A stretch of DNA of 64,000 nt, taken from the NCBI GenBank assembly GCA_958295815.1, contig OY282374.1:3504856-3568855 (forward strand). The letters are read 5' to 3'. This document shows, in pieces, positions 52,786-62,586 of the stretch (its first letter is position 1; each line of letters opens with the position of its first letter). The notes beneath the pieces are model-generated. The model had not been told where the DNA came from. It searched no databases and worked only from the letters and a program-made list of their open reading frames with translations. Both the position numbers and the translations under genes were made by a program. The DNA is from Candidatus Poribacteria bacterium. GTDB taxonomy: Bacteria; Poribacteria; WGA-4E; WGA-3G.

Positions 52786-54324
52786 CTATTCCTTTAAATA
52801 AATATTACGAAGATATTTCCATCCTATTGGAGGAAGTGCGAGATTTTTTACACTGCTATTAGTAACCAAAATCCGTTGCGTGTGCACTAATGGCACCCAG
52901 GGGGCATCCCTATGGAAAATTGCTTGTGCTTCTTGATATAGGGCAATACGTTCAGATTGATCTGCCCTGGTTCTGGCGCGTACCAGCACATCTTGCATCT
53001 CTTCACTCCGGTAAAAGGAGAGATTGAGTATAGGCTTTTCGGCAGCAGGTATACTCAAAAGTGAATAGAAGGGATCGTCAGGATCATCACCGCCATTCCA
53101 TCCTAACATTACCATATCATGTTCTCCGTTGAGTATCTTTGAAACGAATAGGTCCCAGTCGTCCGACACAATTTCTGCTTTGATACCGACGTCTTGGAGT
53201 TCGGCTTGAAGGACTTTCGCAAGTGCCAAGCCGTTCGGAATGTAAGTACGTGGCACCGGCAATGCCCAAAGCGTCGTTTCAAACCCATCAGGATAGCCTG
53301 CCTCAGCAAGCAGCTGTTTCGCCAGTTCAGGATCGTAAGCATAATCTTCAATCGACGCGTCATAACTCCAGAGTGTCGGTGGAAGCGGATTCTTCGCCGG
53401 AATGGCTCTGCCCTGATACAAATTTCTAATAAGTGTTGCTTTGTCGATTGCGTGATTGATCGCAAGCCGTACCTTCAGATTGTCAAAAGGCGGTTTGTCC
53501 ATATTCATCGCTAAGAACCCAACACTAAGACTCGGTTGCATAATGAGTTCAAGTCCTGGATCGTCCTGAATCAGTGATATATCATCAGGATTCGGGAATT
53601 CCATTGCGTGAATGTTGCCCTGCTGAAGTTCCGTAAGTCGCTCGGAATTGTCAGGTATCGTACGGAAAACCAGTCCATCTAACGTTGGCTTTCCTGCCCA
53701 ATGCATATGGTTTGCCGTAAGAACAATTTTATCGTGTTTGTCCCACTGCACAAACTTGAACGGACCGGTGCCAACTGGGTTGTTGTCAAAATCCACACCG
53801 AATTTCGCGACTGCTGTCGGACTCACTATAGAAAATACAGGCTTTGCCAACTTGCTCATAAAAGGCGTATATGCCATTTTAAGTTGAAACTGAACCGTAA
53901 ATGCATCTAACGCAACAATACGATTAATAAATTCTTCATGAAAGTCTCGCGCCAATGCCTCAGGTCGGGTGAACGAAAAGATGACCGCGTCGGCGTTAAA
54001 TGGGGTGCCGTCGTGAAATTGGACATCTTGGCGTAAGTGAAATTCCCATACCAATCCATCGGCAGAACTCTTCCATGTTTCGGCTAAAGCCGGCTCAATT
54101 TCGGCTGTGTTATCTCCGGATTGGACGAGTGTGTCGTAGATAACTTCACAAACTTTTGCCGATTCGCCGTCAAGCGGTTGGATCGGATCAAGGTGGATGG
54201 AATCACCACCGCGTCCGAAAATTAATATATCGCCTGAGACACTTGACGCTTGAGTACTACTGCTTCCCAAAAATAGGACTGATAATCCTGTAATTATTGC
54301 TGTAAAAATCAAATTCTTCATCAC
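52786..54324 (-). CDS. ABC transporter substrate-binding protein, family 5
   Basis: A 512-residue exported binding protein for peptides or similar ligands. Signal peptide MKNLIFTAIITGLSVLFLGS, then directly the binding domain (ILIFGRGGDSIHLDPIQPLD, LAETWKSSADGLVWEFHLRQ, FHDGTPFNADAVIFSFTRPE, KFVQWDKHDKIVLTANHMHW). Close paralogue of both flanking genes. Its stop is one base from the start of the dockerin-fused copy, indicating co-translation. Either of two adjacent codons (54324 GTG, 54321 ATG) may be the start. Confidence 0.92.
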   Translation of the reverse strand: MMKNLIFTAIITGLSVLFLGSSSTQASSVSGDILIFGRGGDSIHLDPIQPLDGESAKVCEVIYDTLVQSGDNTAEIEPALAETWKSSADGLVWEFHLRQDVQFHDGTPFNADAVIFSFTRPEALARDFHEEFINRIVALDAFTVQFQLKMAYTPFMSKLAKPVFSIVSPTAVAKFGVDFDNNPVGTGPFKFVQWDKHDKIVLTANHMHWAGKPTLDGLVFRTIPDNSERLTELQQGNIHAMEFPNPDDISLIQDDPGLELIMQPSLSVGFLAMNMDKPPFDNLKVRLAINHAIDKATLIRNLYQGRAIPAKNPLPPTLWSYDASIEDYAYDPELAKQLLAEAGYPDGFETTLWALPVPRTYIPNGLALAKVLQAELQDVGIKAEIVSDDWDLFVSKILNGEHDMVMLGWNGGDDPDDPFYSLLSIPAAEKPILNLSFYRSEEMQDVLVRARTRADQSERIALYQEAQAIFHRDAPWVPLVHTQRILVTNSSVKNLALPPIGWKYLRNIYLKE

Positions 54325-54511
54325 AATTTTCGGACATTGCTCCCAAGCCTAAGACTTCGGAGGAAAGTCCACTCCTATAGTTAAAATTAAGTCGTATTAA
54401 TAAGACGGAAATATCGTATATATATTACTCTTAATTGTTTAACTAATGGAGTGAAAATTTGGTTTACGTTACTCACACATGTTCCAGACTTTTAGGACTG
54501 GATAGTTGACA

Positions 54512-56104
54512 TTACCTTTCAAGCCAGATTTGACGGAAGTACTTCCACGTTAACGGATGCAGTTTGAGATTCTTAACGTTTTTATTTATAACCAAAATTT
54601 GTTGCGCATGCGCTAATGGCACCCACGGGACGTCCTTGTGAAAAATATGTTGTGCTTCTTGGTAGAGCGAAACGCGTTCTTCCTGGTTTGTGCTGGCTCT
54701 TGCACGCTCGAGCACATCCTGCATCGCGTCGCTTCGATAGAACGATATATTCCCAGCAGGCTTTTTAGCTGCCGATTTGCTTAAAAGATAATAGAAAAAG
54801 TTATCTGGGTCGCCTAAGTCGGCACTCCAGCCTAACATCGCTATGTCGTGCTCACCGTTTTTCACCTTCTCCAGATAGGTTCCCCAGTCGTAAGTCAAAA
54901 TTTTTGCCTCAATGCCGATGTTTCGAAATTCAGATTGCAGCACCTCAGCAAGCGCACGTCCATCTGGAATGTAAGGGCGCGGCACCGGCAGTGCCCAAAG
55001 CGTCGTCTCAAACCCATCAGGATAGCCCGCCTCAGCAAGAAGCCGCTTCGCTAATTCAGGATCATAGGCATATTCTTCAATCGAATCATCATAACTCCAA
55101 AGCGTTGGAGGGATTGCATTCTTCGCTGGGATACCCATTCCTTGATATAAATGCTCAATAATTGCTGCTTTGTTAATCGCATGATTGAGCGCAAGCCGAA
55201 CCTTAAGATTGTCAAACGGCGGTTTGTCCATGTTCATCGCCAAATAACCGACGCTCATACCGGGTTGCATTAGTAACTCAAGCATCGCATCATCTTGAAT
55301 CTGTTGAAAGTCGTCAGGGTTCGGGAACTCCATCGCATGTAAGCTGCCCTCTTGGAGTTTGATAAGCCTGACCGAGTTATCAGGAATAGACTGGAAAATA
55401 ACTCTATCCAATGGCGGTCTGCCACCCCAATAGGCATCATTCGCTTCAAGTACAATCTTATCGTTCCGGTCCCATTGCACAAACTTGAAAGGACCCGTGC
55501 CGACCGGATGGTTCGTAAAATCCTCACCCCATTTCTCCAACGCTGTTGGACTCACGATTGAGAATGCGGAAATCGTAAGTGTAGAGATAAACGGTGCGTA
55601 TGCAGTTTTAAGACGGATTTGAACTGTATATTCGTCAACAGCACTTATTGTATCCACAATCTCTGCTAAACCGGTATCTATCCAATAATTATAGACACCG
55701 CCGACTTTATGGAACGGATGTGTATCGTCATGCTGGCGGTTGAGGGAAAAGAGAACGGCGTCAGCGTTAAAGGGTGTTCCATCATGGAAGGTCACACCTT
55801 GCCGAAGGTGAAAAATCCAAGTCAAACCGTCTTCTGAACTCTCCCAACTCGTAGCGAGTGCCGGTTCAACTTCCGTGCTACCATCTTTATATTCAATGAG
55901 TGTATCGTAAATATTTTCGCAAACTTTGAAAGATTCTCCATCTATCTCATGTGATGGATCAAGCCCGATAGAATCACCACCGCGTCCGAAAATTAAAGTC
56001 CCACCCTGTTCTATATGAGAATCCGCAAGCACCGGCGAGAGTGCTGTAAATTGAAATATCAGAAGTGTTAGTAAGAAAAAACATACAGAAAACCTATTTT
56101 TCAT
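54512..56104 (-). CDS. ABC transporter substrate-binding protein, family 5
   Basis: A 530-residue exported binding protein. Signal peptide MKNRFSVCFFLLTLLIFQFT with cleavage near VLADS. The domain follows the same path as its two paralogues (TLIFGRGGDSIGLDPSHEID, HLRQGVTFHDGTPFNADAVL, GTGPFKFVQWDRNDKIVLEA, KPPFDNLKVRLALNHAINKA). GGAGG precedes ATG 56104. It differs from the other two by an insertion at HDDTHPFHKVGGVYNYWIDT. Three copies in a row point to recent tandem duplication. Confidence 0.92.
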   Translation of the reverse strand: MKNRFSVCFFLLTLLIFQFTALSPVLADSHIEQGGTLIFGRGGDSIGLDPSHEIDGESFKVCENIYDTLIEYKDGSTEVEPALATSWESSEDGLTWIFHLRQGVTFHDGTPFNADAVLFSLNRQHDDTHPFHKVGGVYNYWIDTGLAEIVDTISAVDEYTVQIRLKTAYAPFISTLTISAFSIVSPTALEKWGEDFTNHPVGTGPFKFVQWDRNDKIVLEANDAYWGGRPPLDRVIFQSIPDNSVRLIKLQEGSLHAMEFPNPDDFQQIQDDAMLELLMQPGMSVGYLAMNMDKPPFDNLKVRLALNHAINKAAIIEHLYQGMGIPAKNAIPPTLWSYDDSIEEYAYDPELAKRLLAEAGYPDGFETTLWALPVPRPYIPDGRALAEVLQSEFRNIGIEAKILTYDWGTYLEKVKNGEHDIAMLGWSADLGDPDNFFYYLLSKSAAKKPAGNISFYRSDAMQDVLERARASTNQEERVSLYQEAQHIFHKDVPWVPLAHAQQILVINKNVKNLKLHPLTWKYFRQIWLER

Positions 56105-56459
56105 AAATTCCTCCAGTGTATATTAAAAAGATGTACCTATCATACAGACTTCTTTCGGAAAAGTCAAGTTGCCTTTTCACAGGGCATTCGGTTTTTCTGT
56201 AGGAGGGAACTCCAAATTGTGCTCCTAAAGCACCATTTGTCTTAGCTTTACATTTCGCGACTACCTATCTCTAACCGCTGACGACTGAAAACTAAAGAAA
56301 TGTACCCTTTTCGTATAAAAATCGTTTTATAAAGTGGATTAGTGTCTTAATACAACAGTGAAGTTATATATCCGACGAATTTAAAACAAAAGCGTGTCCT
56401 AGGCTTACTCGTATAGCGAATAGTAACTTCTTTTTTAATAGACCGCTTCCATAAAAAAT
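56105..56459. other. divergent intergenic region with a REP-like element
   Basis: A 355-base spacer between the divergent binding-protein and HEAT/TPR genes. It contains one REP-like element (56197-56252) and an ACTGAAAACT-type stretch (near 56283). No gene or clear promoter was identified. Confidence 0.5.
56197..56252. repeat. REP-like intergenic element (CTGTAGGAGG...CGACT type)
   Basis: It begins CTGTAGGAGGGAACTCCAAA and ends GTCTTAGCTTTACATTTCGC plus GACT. The flanks match the copy at 14185-14252; the centre differs. Confidence 0.75.
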
Positions 56460-58442
56460 ATGCAATCTTTTGACCAGCTCATTCAAAATTTAACAGACAC
56501 AGTACAACCGAGCGTCGTCCGTAGCAGTGCCATTGAGAGTCTTGTGGAACGAGGAGGGACACGGGCGGTGGGGTTCCTAATTGATGCACTCGCTGATTCT
56601 GATTCAATGGTCAGGCGCGAGGCGGCAAAGGGGCTTCAAAGCCTCGGGGCAACCGGGGCAATAGAACCGCTCCTCCAAGCCTTACAAGCAGAAGTAAAAG
56701 ACTTAACGGTTTGGGCAATGCTTGAAGCTATCGGCGAATTGGGAAATCCCAGTGCGATCCCAACGTTAGAATCGCTAAACAACGTTGATTCTATGCTCAC
56801 GCGGATAGAGGTGAAGAAATGCGTTCGTAGAATCCATGAGCGCTACGGCAATGAAAACACGCCTGAGGTCCCACAAGAAGAGACTGCTCCTGCTCAGACA
56901 CACACACCACAACCTCCCGAACCAACCCTGTCTCAGGAGACATCGCTGCCCAACTCAGACACAGTGGTGGCTGAAGAAACTGAAGAAACTGAAGAGAATC
57001 AACACCCATTTCTACATTATCTAATTAATAGAACTAAACCACAAACTTCCGATGCTGCCGAGGCAACAACAGATGAACCCGCTGAGGAACAGACAGGTAT
57101 TTCCACAGAAGAGACCTTTGAAGAACCTCTGGTGGACCCAGATCAGATAACTGTACCGGAGTCCGAAGACGTAGAAGACGAGGAGAACTATGCACAATCT
57201 ATTGAGGAAAATGATACAGAATTTACAGAGCGTGTGGTAACAGATACCGAGTTGTCAGAACTGGAAGAAGATACGGAAACATTTGATACGGAACTCCAAG
57301 ACCCAGAAGAAGATACCGAAATAAACGATACAAAATCTCGCGATCCAGAAGAAGATACCGAGATAGACGATTTAGTAGAATCAATCTCACGATCACCACG
57401 TCTGGCTGGTTCGTCTGTTGCCCTGCCCGTATTAGCACCGAATGCCTCAACTGTCCCGTATCATCCAAATGTAGCACCATCTGAAGAAAAGAGAGAAAAC
57501 TTTTTCCTTGCCGTCCTGCACCCAGGGAGGTATCTCTCCAAACGTTGGGTGTCCCGCACGCGTGCATATCTAATCTTGTGGGGTGTTCTCTTTGCTGCTA
57601 CTATCGGTTTCATGCAGTATCACAAACATAGCAGAGCAGCGGAAAAACCGTTCTCTCGTATGGGGCTTTCTGACGCTGAAATCCCAGAATTCGTCCGACG
57701 CTCCATAGCAGAAGGCGATTTTTACATCCAAGAAGGGCACTATAGGCAAGCCATCAGCGCATATCAGTTGAGCCGAGACCTTGGTGCATTACCCGTTCAA
57801 TCCTATAGAAAACTTGGATTTTCATATTTTAAGGAAGATCAGTACGCCCTCGCAGTTGAGGCGTATGAACTATATCTTGAGGAGCGAAAAAATGAAGCTC
57901 CTGACGTATTTACCGCCGAAGCTTCACTTAGTGGTATGTATCCATCCAGCTCTGTTGGAGCACCCGTTGTACAAGACTATGAAACCTACAACATTCTCGG
58001 CACAGCCTACATGAAACTCGGACGCTTTCAAGACGCACAACGCGCCTATGAACACGCCATACAACTCGCACCGAAATATGGTGAGGCTTATAACAACCTC
58101 GCACGTCTCTACGTCGACGGTTACCAGCAGAAACTCGGACTCGCTGAAACATTAGCCTATACCGCCGTCGCCTTAAATCCGAATGTCGCTGCTTATCAGG
58201 ATACACTCGGTTGGATTTTGTCAAAGCGTGGACAGGTGAATAAAGCAATGAAGGTTTTAGAACGTTCTATTAATCTTCAAAGCGATGCTGTTGAGCCACA
58301 CTACCACCTCGCTCAGGTCGCGCTACAGGCAAATAAACGACAGAAAGCGATGGAATCAATTCGGAAGGTACTCAAACTCAATCCTGCCTATGTCCATCTG
58401 AATACCGGAGATGAACAACGTTGGGGAAAACCTAACGAATGA
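56460..58442 (+). CDS. HEAT-repeat/TPR membrane protein
   Basis: A 660-residue protein. Residues about 10-125 are HEAT/PBS-lyase repeats (AVGFLIDALADSDSMVRREA, AIEPLLQALQAEVKDLTVWA). Residues about 135-310 are an acidic linker with tandem DPEEDTE units. A single membrane segment (AYLILWGVLFAATIGFMQY, about 368-386) leads to a C-terminal TPR region (ISAYQLSRDLGALPVQSYRK, YNILGTAYMKLGRFQDAQRA, AYNNLARLYVDGYQQKLGL, AVEPHYHLAQVALQANKRQK). It probably places a protein-binding TPR array on the far side of the membrane. Its last 11 bases overlap the convergent subtilase gene. Confidence 0.8.
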   Translation: MQSFDQLIQNLTDTVQPSVVRSSAIESLVERGGTRAVGFLIDALADSDSMVRREAAKGLQSLGATGAIEPLLQALQAEVKDLTVWAMLEAIGELGNPSAIPTLESLNNVDSMLTRIEVKKCVRRIHERYGNENTPEVPQEETAPAQTHTPQPPEPTLSQETSLPNSDTVVAEETEETEENQHPFLHYLINRTKPQTSDAAEATTDEPAEEQTGISTEETFEEPLVDPDQITVPESEDVEDEENYAQSIEENDTEFTERVVTDTELSELEEDTETFDTELQDPEEDTEINDTKSRDPEEDTEIDDLVESISRSPRLAGSSVALPVLAPNASTVPYHPNVAPSEEKRENFFLAVLHPGRYLSKRWVSRTRAYLILWGVLFAATIGFMQYHKHSRAAEKPFSRMGLSDAEIPEFVRRSIAEGDFYIQEGHYRQAISAYQLSRDLGALPVQSYRKLGFSYFKEDQYALAVEAYELYLEERKNEAPDVFTAEASLSGMYPSSSVGAPVVQDYETYNILGTAYMKLGRFQDAQRAYEHAIQLAPKYGEAYNNLARLYVDGYQQKLGLAETLAYTAVALNPNVAAYQDTLGWILSKRGQVNKAMKVLERSINLQSDAVEPHYHLAQVALQANKRQKAMESIRKVLKLNPAYVHLNTGDEQRWGKPNE

Positions 58443-61400
58443 CGGACAGTTTGCCAATGCGCCGATCTGTCTCTGATTCAAGAACATAGACATAAACACC
58501 ACTGCTAATTCCAGAAAGGTGCCAAACCTTTTTCTCCCTTTCGCGTTCTGTCCTATCAAACGACGCAATACAGTTTCCCGCGACATCATAAATGTAAATA
58601 TGAGTGCCCATTGGCAATCTATCAAATGTAACCTGATCACATTCTACTGGATTTGGGTAAACAATTGTCTCCGCTAACGTCGGTGCAGGGAGCAGTATCG
58701 TCAATGTTCTTCCCTCCTCCTCAAGTTCGGCACCAGATATATCTGAAAGTTGCAGTGCCTCAATCTCATAGCGGTTTCCTGTCTCGAAAACGGCATGCGG
58801 AAATGTGAGCACTACACGCTGACGAGACCTATCAAGAATTGCCGAGGTCGGCGCGTAGATGCTCGAATGACCTTCTATATCTTCTTGTTTATGCAGACGG
58901 TAGCGTCCAATCTGCGTCGCTGAGATTCCCATCGGCTTATCAAACTGTAGCAAGAGCTGATTTGGTGGTGAATAGTCAGCGGCATGTAACCTCGGTCGTC
59001 GCGTCGGCACAACAGATATCAACATTGATCCCCTCGAAAGTTTGCCGCTTGAATCCTGCGACACCAACGCGTACCAATAAGTTTGTTCAGCCGTAAGTCC
59101 AGTATCTGTAAACTCTGTCCCTTGTATCCCTTCGCGGATCTGTATCAAAGAATCCGGGCGTTTCCCACGATAGAGGATATGTTTTGCAGATGTCACTGCG
59201 CTTTGCCACGAAAGAAAAACCGAGCTTTCATTAATAGGTTTTGCTGTAATACCCCACGGCGCATCAAGCGGATTTCCCGGTCGCGAATTTGATGGGACTG
59301 AGGTTTCAAAAGCCGTCAAGACGTTATTACTATTGAACAACAACGCATTTGATCCATCACCATCGACATCTGCCACAATCGGATTAGAGGTGCTTGTAGC
59401 AGGATGATGCCAGATAGGACGATAACGTCCCTCATCATATTGGACAAGATAGAAATTTGGAGAAACAGCGATGCACAATTCATTCCGTCCGTCGTTGTTT
59501 GCATCAGCAATAGTCATTCCATTTCCGCCATCCCGTATATCGCGAATACGTTGCGTCCATACAACACGATAAGCGTCATTACCATCCGAAGTGAAGACGG
59601 TCAAAAGCCAGTGATAATAACGGATGTCGAGCGGCGTGGTGCCAACAGAAGTACCGGTTTCGGCACAGATAGCGAACTCCGCCTTACCATCACCATCCAG
59701 ATCACCAGCGGCAAAGAGTTGCGGAACACCTTCTGGGAGTGTGTGAATCCATGTTTGCCTATATTGGTTGTCCCCAATCGCCTCATACAAAAATATCTCG
59801 CTGTCCTTATCACCCGCTAAAATCTCTATCTGTCCATCGCCATCAAAATCTCCCGTAGCGAAATTCGCACTCAGCCCGTTATTACCTAATGTTGGATTTT
59901 CAAGGACAGCCACATTGCGATGGTTGTTATCTCCGTCTGACTCGTATGCAAAAATAGCGTTGGTAGCATCGTCGCGCGCGAAAATTTCAGTTCTTCCATC
60001 TGCATCCGCATCTATAATTGTGCTGCTCCAGTTGCCTTGTGCTTCCCAAATACGTTCCGTCGGAAATTCACCTTGTGCGGGTTGCTCCAACAAAAATATC
60101 ACATCTAAAGCACTACACAATACCTCTAATAGCCCGTCCCCATCGGTGTCTGCTATCGCCCGTGGCCATAACGATTCACTAAACGAAAAGATTGACTCAA
60201 ATGTGCCATTATCTTGCATCTCGAAAATCTGTGCCAAACCTGTATCCATTTCGACAGCGATTAACTCTAATTTACCATTTCTGTTCATATCCACCGGCGA
60301 AACAAGCGCATGCAACCCCTGTTCGGCAGATGCAACTTGCGAGAGATACAACGGGTGAATCGGGGCATCTTGGATCTCAATCTCATATAACGCACCATTG
60401 TTGTCGTCAATGCGTAGAAGTCCAGCACGATCTTCCGCTGACAATTGATACCTGTATCTCCCCGGCGATACACCTAAATCGGAAACATTTACAATATGGA
60501 GGAGATTCTCCGCATCCGAGCGAGCAATCCGGCTAACGTTTCCTGTTCCGTCAATAATTTCCATCTTACCAATAGATACTTCATCAGTTTGCCACATAAC
60601 GACCGAGTCCACTCTGTTTCCCGCAAGCCATGTCTGCGATTCATGTCTCGAAATAAGAGGTGCTGTGTGGCTGACATCAACAACCGTCCTGTCTCTTTTG
60701 ATTTCGCCGCTTTCTGTTTTGACGCTAAGCCTCAGCGTATACCGTGCCTCCGCTAAGTTGGTAGTATCCCACTTATGTAAACAGACATTAAACTTTGGTT
60801 CCGTTTGCGGGGATCCTAAAGGAAACCACAAATCTGGAAATTCCCCAATCCCATATTCCAACCAGTACTCAGTAAATCCAGATCCTCCAACACTTCCGAA
60901 AATCTCAATATTTCTAATATTATTAGATCCCTCAACTCGCTGAGACATCTGATGTGCATCAATCTGTACAATAAGTTCTGTTGAGGCAGTCAGTGCAGCA
61001 TGCGCGTCAAGTGAACCAGCACCGACGAGGGCATTGATAAAAACAGGTTCTGCTGTGCCGATAAGGGTTTCCTGAACTTCTGTGTTGGTATAAGCTGGGT
61101 TAGCAGCAATTATCAAGCCAGCAACGCCAGAGACATGTGCAGCTGCCATTGATGTGCCAGATCTATTTTGATACCCACCGTCAATATCTGTACTCGAAAT
61201 ATCCTCACCGGGGGCAGCAATATCAACCGTCGCACCGAAATTTGAATCGCTATATAACTGTTTCTCCTGTCCAAGTCCGGCAACTGAGATAACCGTCTTA
61301 AGTCCAGCCGGATAGAAAGAGCCAAGTGATCCTGAATTTCCCGCTGCGCCGACTAACACACAACCGCGAGCATCGGCGTATGCTAAAGCATCTTCAATAA

Positions 61401-62298
61401 TAAAAGCGTTCACCCAATCTCCCCAACTCATATTAATCACCCGCGCACCGTTATCTGCTGCATAAACAATCGCCGCAGCAAGGTCGTCGTTTTGGAGATA
61501 CTCACCACCACCATATTTGAAACCCGCTCTCAACGGCATAAGGCGGCACTTCCATGCAATACCAGCAATTCCAATCCCGTTGTTCACCCCCGCAGCAATA
61601 ATACCAGAGACATGTGTACCGTGTCCTGTTTCGTCCTCCGGTTCATTGTCGCGCACCGTCCAATCGCCGCCACCCGGTAGCGTCGGGGCGTCGCTAAAGT
61701 CCCAACCGTTAATGTCGTCGATGTAACCGTTCCTATCATCATCAATGCCGTTTCCTGGGATTTCACCACTGTTACGCCAAAGTTGCGAACGAAATTCAGG
61801 GTGTTGTGTTGCTATACCGCTATCGACAACAGCCACCGTTACCTCCGGGCTTCCCTGCGCAATACCCCATGCTGCGGACATATTCATTAATCTCATATTC
61901 CACTGCTCGTCGTAGCCAGGATCATTTGGCACCACCTCCGCACACGGCTGATTGAGCCGATTCAATTCGACCGCTTCAATCGCAGGATGCCGAGAATACC
62001 GCCGCAGCAACGGTTCTAATGCCCACTGCACAGGGAACCGGATGAGATAGATGTTCTTAAGTTGTGGATGTTGTCCGGCAGGCGTAGCTGGTGAAAAAAT
62101 GGGTGAGACGGACACTGCACCTAACTTCTTACTCAACGTGTCAAGTTCTACGGCAGAAGCACCGGCATGTAAACGCACAATTAATTCACCGGGGGAGTGG
62201 GTAATACGTGAGAGATCATCTGAATTACTTTGGGCAAAAGCAGTATGTGCATTCACGAATAGCACAAGAATATAGAGATAAATAAAATTTTTTTTCAT
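58432..62298 (-). CDS. secreted S8 subtilase with FG-GAP, Fn3 and T9SS-type C-terminal domains
   Basis: A 1288-residue exported serine protease. Signal peptide MKKNFIYLYILVLFVNAHTA. A prodomain-like part (residues about 30-115, GELIVRLHAGASAVELDTLS) is followed by the catalytic domain: Asp159 (TVAVVDSGIATQHPEF), His226 (ETGHGTHVSGIIA), Asn321 (GAAGNSGS) and Ser383 (NRSGTSMAAAHVSG). FG-GAP/VCBS repeats follow (about 655-960: NFATGDFDGDGQIEILAGDK, AAGDLDGDGKAEFAICAETG), then an Fn3-like domain (APWGITAKPINESSVFLSWQ). The end, ETIVYPNPVECDQVTF to SGVYVYVLESETD, matches Por/T9SS type A sorting domains. Confidence 0.9.
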   Translation of the reverse strand: MKKNFIYLYILVLFVNAHTAFAQSNSDDLSRITHSPGELIVRLHAGASAVELDTLSKKLGAVSVSPIFSPATPAGQHPQLKNIYLIRFPVQWALEPLLRRYSRHPAIEAVELNRLNQPCAEVVPNDPGYDEQWNMRLMNMSAAWGIAQGSPEVTVAVVDSGIATQHPEFRSQLWRNSGEIPGNGIDDDRNGYIDDINGWDFSDAPTLPGGGDWTVRDNEPEDETGHGTHVSGIIAAGVNNGIGIAGIAWKCRLMPLRAGFKYGGGEYLQNDDLAAAIVYAADNGARVINMSWGDWVNAFIIEDALAYADARGCVLVGAAGNSGSLGSFYPAGLKTVISVAGLGQEKQLYSDSNFGATVDIAAPGEDISSTDIDGGYQNRSGTSMAAAHVSGVAGLIIAANPAYTNTEVQETLIGTAEPVFINALVGAGSLDAHAALTASTELIVQIDAHQMSQRVEGSNNIRNIEIFGSVGGSGFTEYWLEYGIGEFPDLWFPLGSPQTEPKFNVCLHKWDTTNLAEARYTLRLSVKTESGEIKRDRTVVDVSHTAPLISRHESQTWLAGNRVDSVVMWQTDEVSIGKMEIIDGTGNVSRIARSDAENLLHIVNVSDLGVSPGRYRYQLSAEDRAGLLRIDDNNGALYEIEIQDAPIHPLYLSQVASAEQGLHALVSPVDMNRNGKLELIAVEMDTGLAQIFEMQDNGTFESIFSFSESLWPRAIADTDGDGLLEVLCSALDVIFLLEQPAQGEFPTERIWEAQGNWSSTIIDADADGRTEIFARDDATNAIFAYESDGDNNHRNVAVLENPTLGNNGLSANFATGDFDGDGQIEILAGDKDSEIFLYEAIGDNQYRQTWIHTLPEGVPQLFAAGDLDGDGKAEFAICAETGTSVGTTPLDIRYYHWLLTVFTSDGNDAYRVVWTQRIRDIRDGGNGMTIADANNDGRNELCIAVSPNFYLVQYDEGRYRPIWHHPATSTSNPIVADVDGDGSNALLFNSNNVLTAFETSVPSNSRPGNPLDAPWGITAKPINESSVFLSWQSAVTSAKHILYRGKRPDSLIQIREGIQGTEFTDTGLTAEQTYWYALVSQDSSGKLSRGSMLISVVPTRRPRLHAADYSPPNQLLLQFDKPMGISATQIGRYRLHKQEDIEGHSSIYAPTSAILDRSRQRVVLTFPHAVFETGNRYEIEALQLSDISGAELEEEGRTLTILLPAPTLAETIVYPNPVECDQVTFDRLPMGTHIYIYDVAGNCIASFDRTEREREKKVWHLSGISSGVYVYVLESETDRRIGKLSVIR

Positions 62299-62329
62299 GT
62301 ATTTTCGTATATTTACGTCTCCCGACTCT

Positions 62330-62410
62330 TAACGTATAACTTATAACCCACAAACTTATAACCCATAACTGATTTCACTGACTGCTGGCTGCTGACCGCT
62401 GGCTGCTCTG
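62330..62410. repeat. AACTTATAACC and CTGGCTGCTGACC repeats
   Basis: TAACGTATAACTTATAACCC with ACAAACTTATAACCCATAAC, then CTGACTGCTGGCTGCTGACC with GCTGGCTGC. Same general wording as 27608 and 51009. The second part is a short tandem of CTGGCTGCTGAC. Confidence 0.55.
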
Positions 62411-62586
62411 TATTTAAATATGTATTTTTTAGACGCAATCTGTTATATTATTACATAGGGCAGAATTCAAAGAAAAAATATTTTTTCTGATGATCGTCAT
62501 CATTTTTCTGCATTTAGCGTTAAGACATTCTACAAACAAACTTAGGATTCATCATTTGTTACCAATAAATCTAAGGAAATACACCC

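Noticed and set aside
59768..60358. 196-codon plus-strand ORF
   Set aside because: Antisense to the FG-GAP part of the subtilase; the repeat structure creates open frames on the opposite strand.
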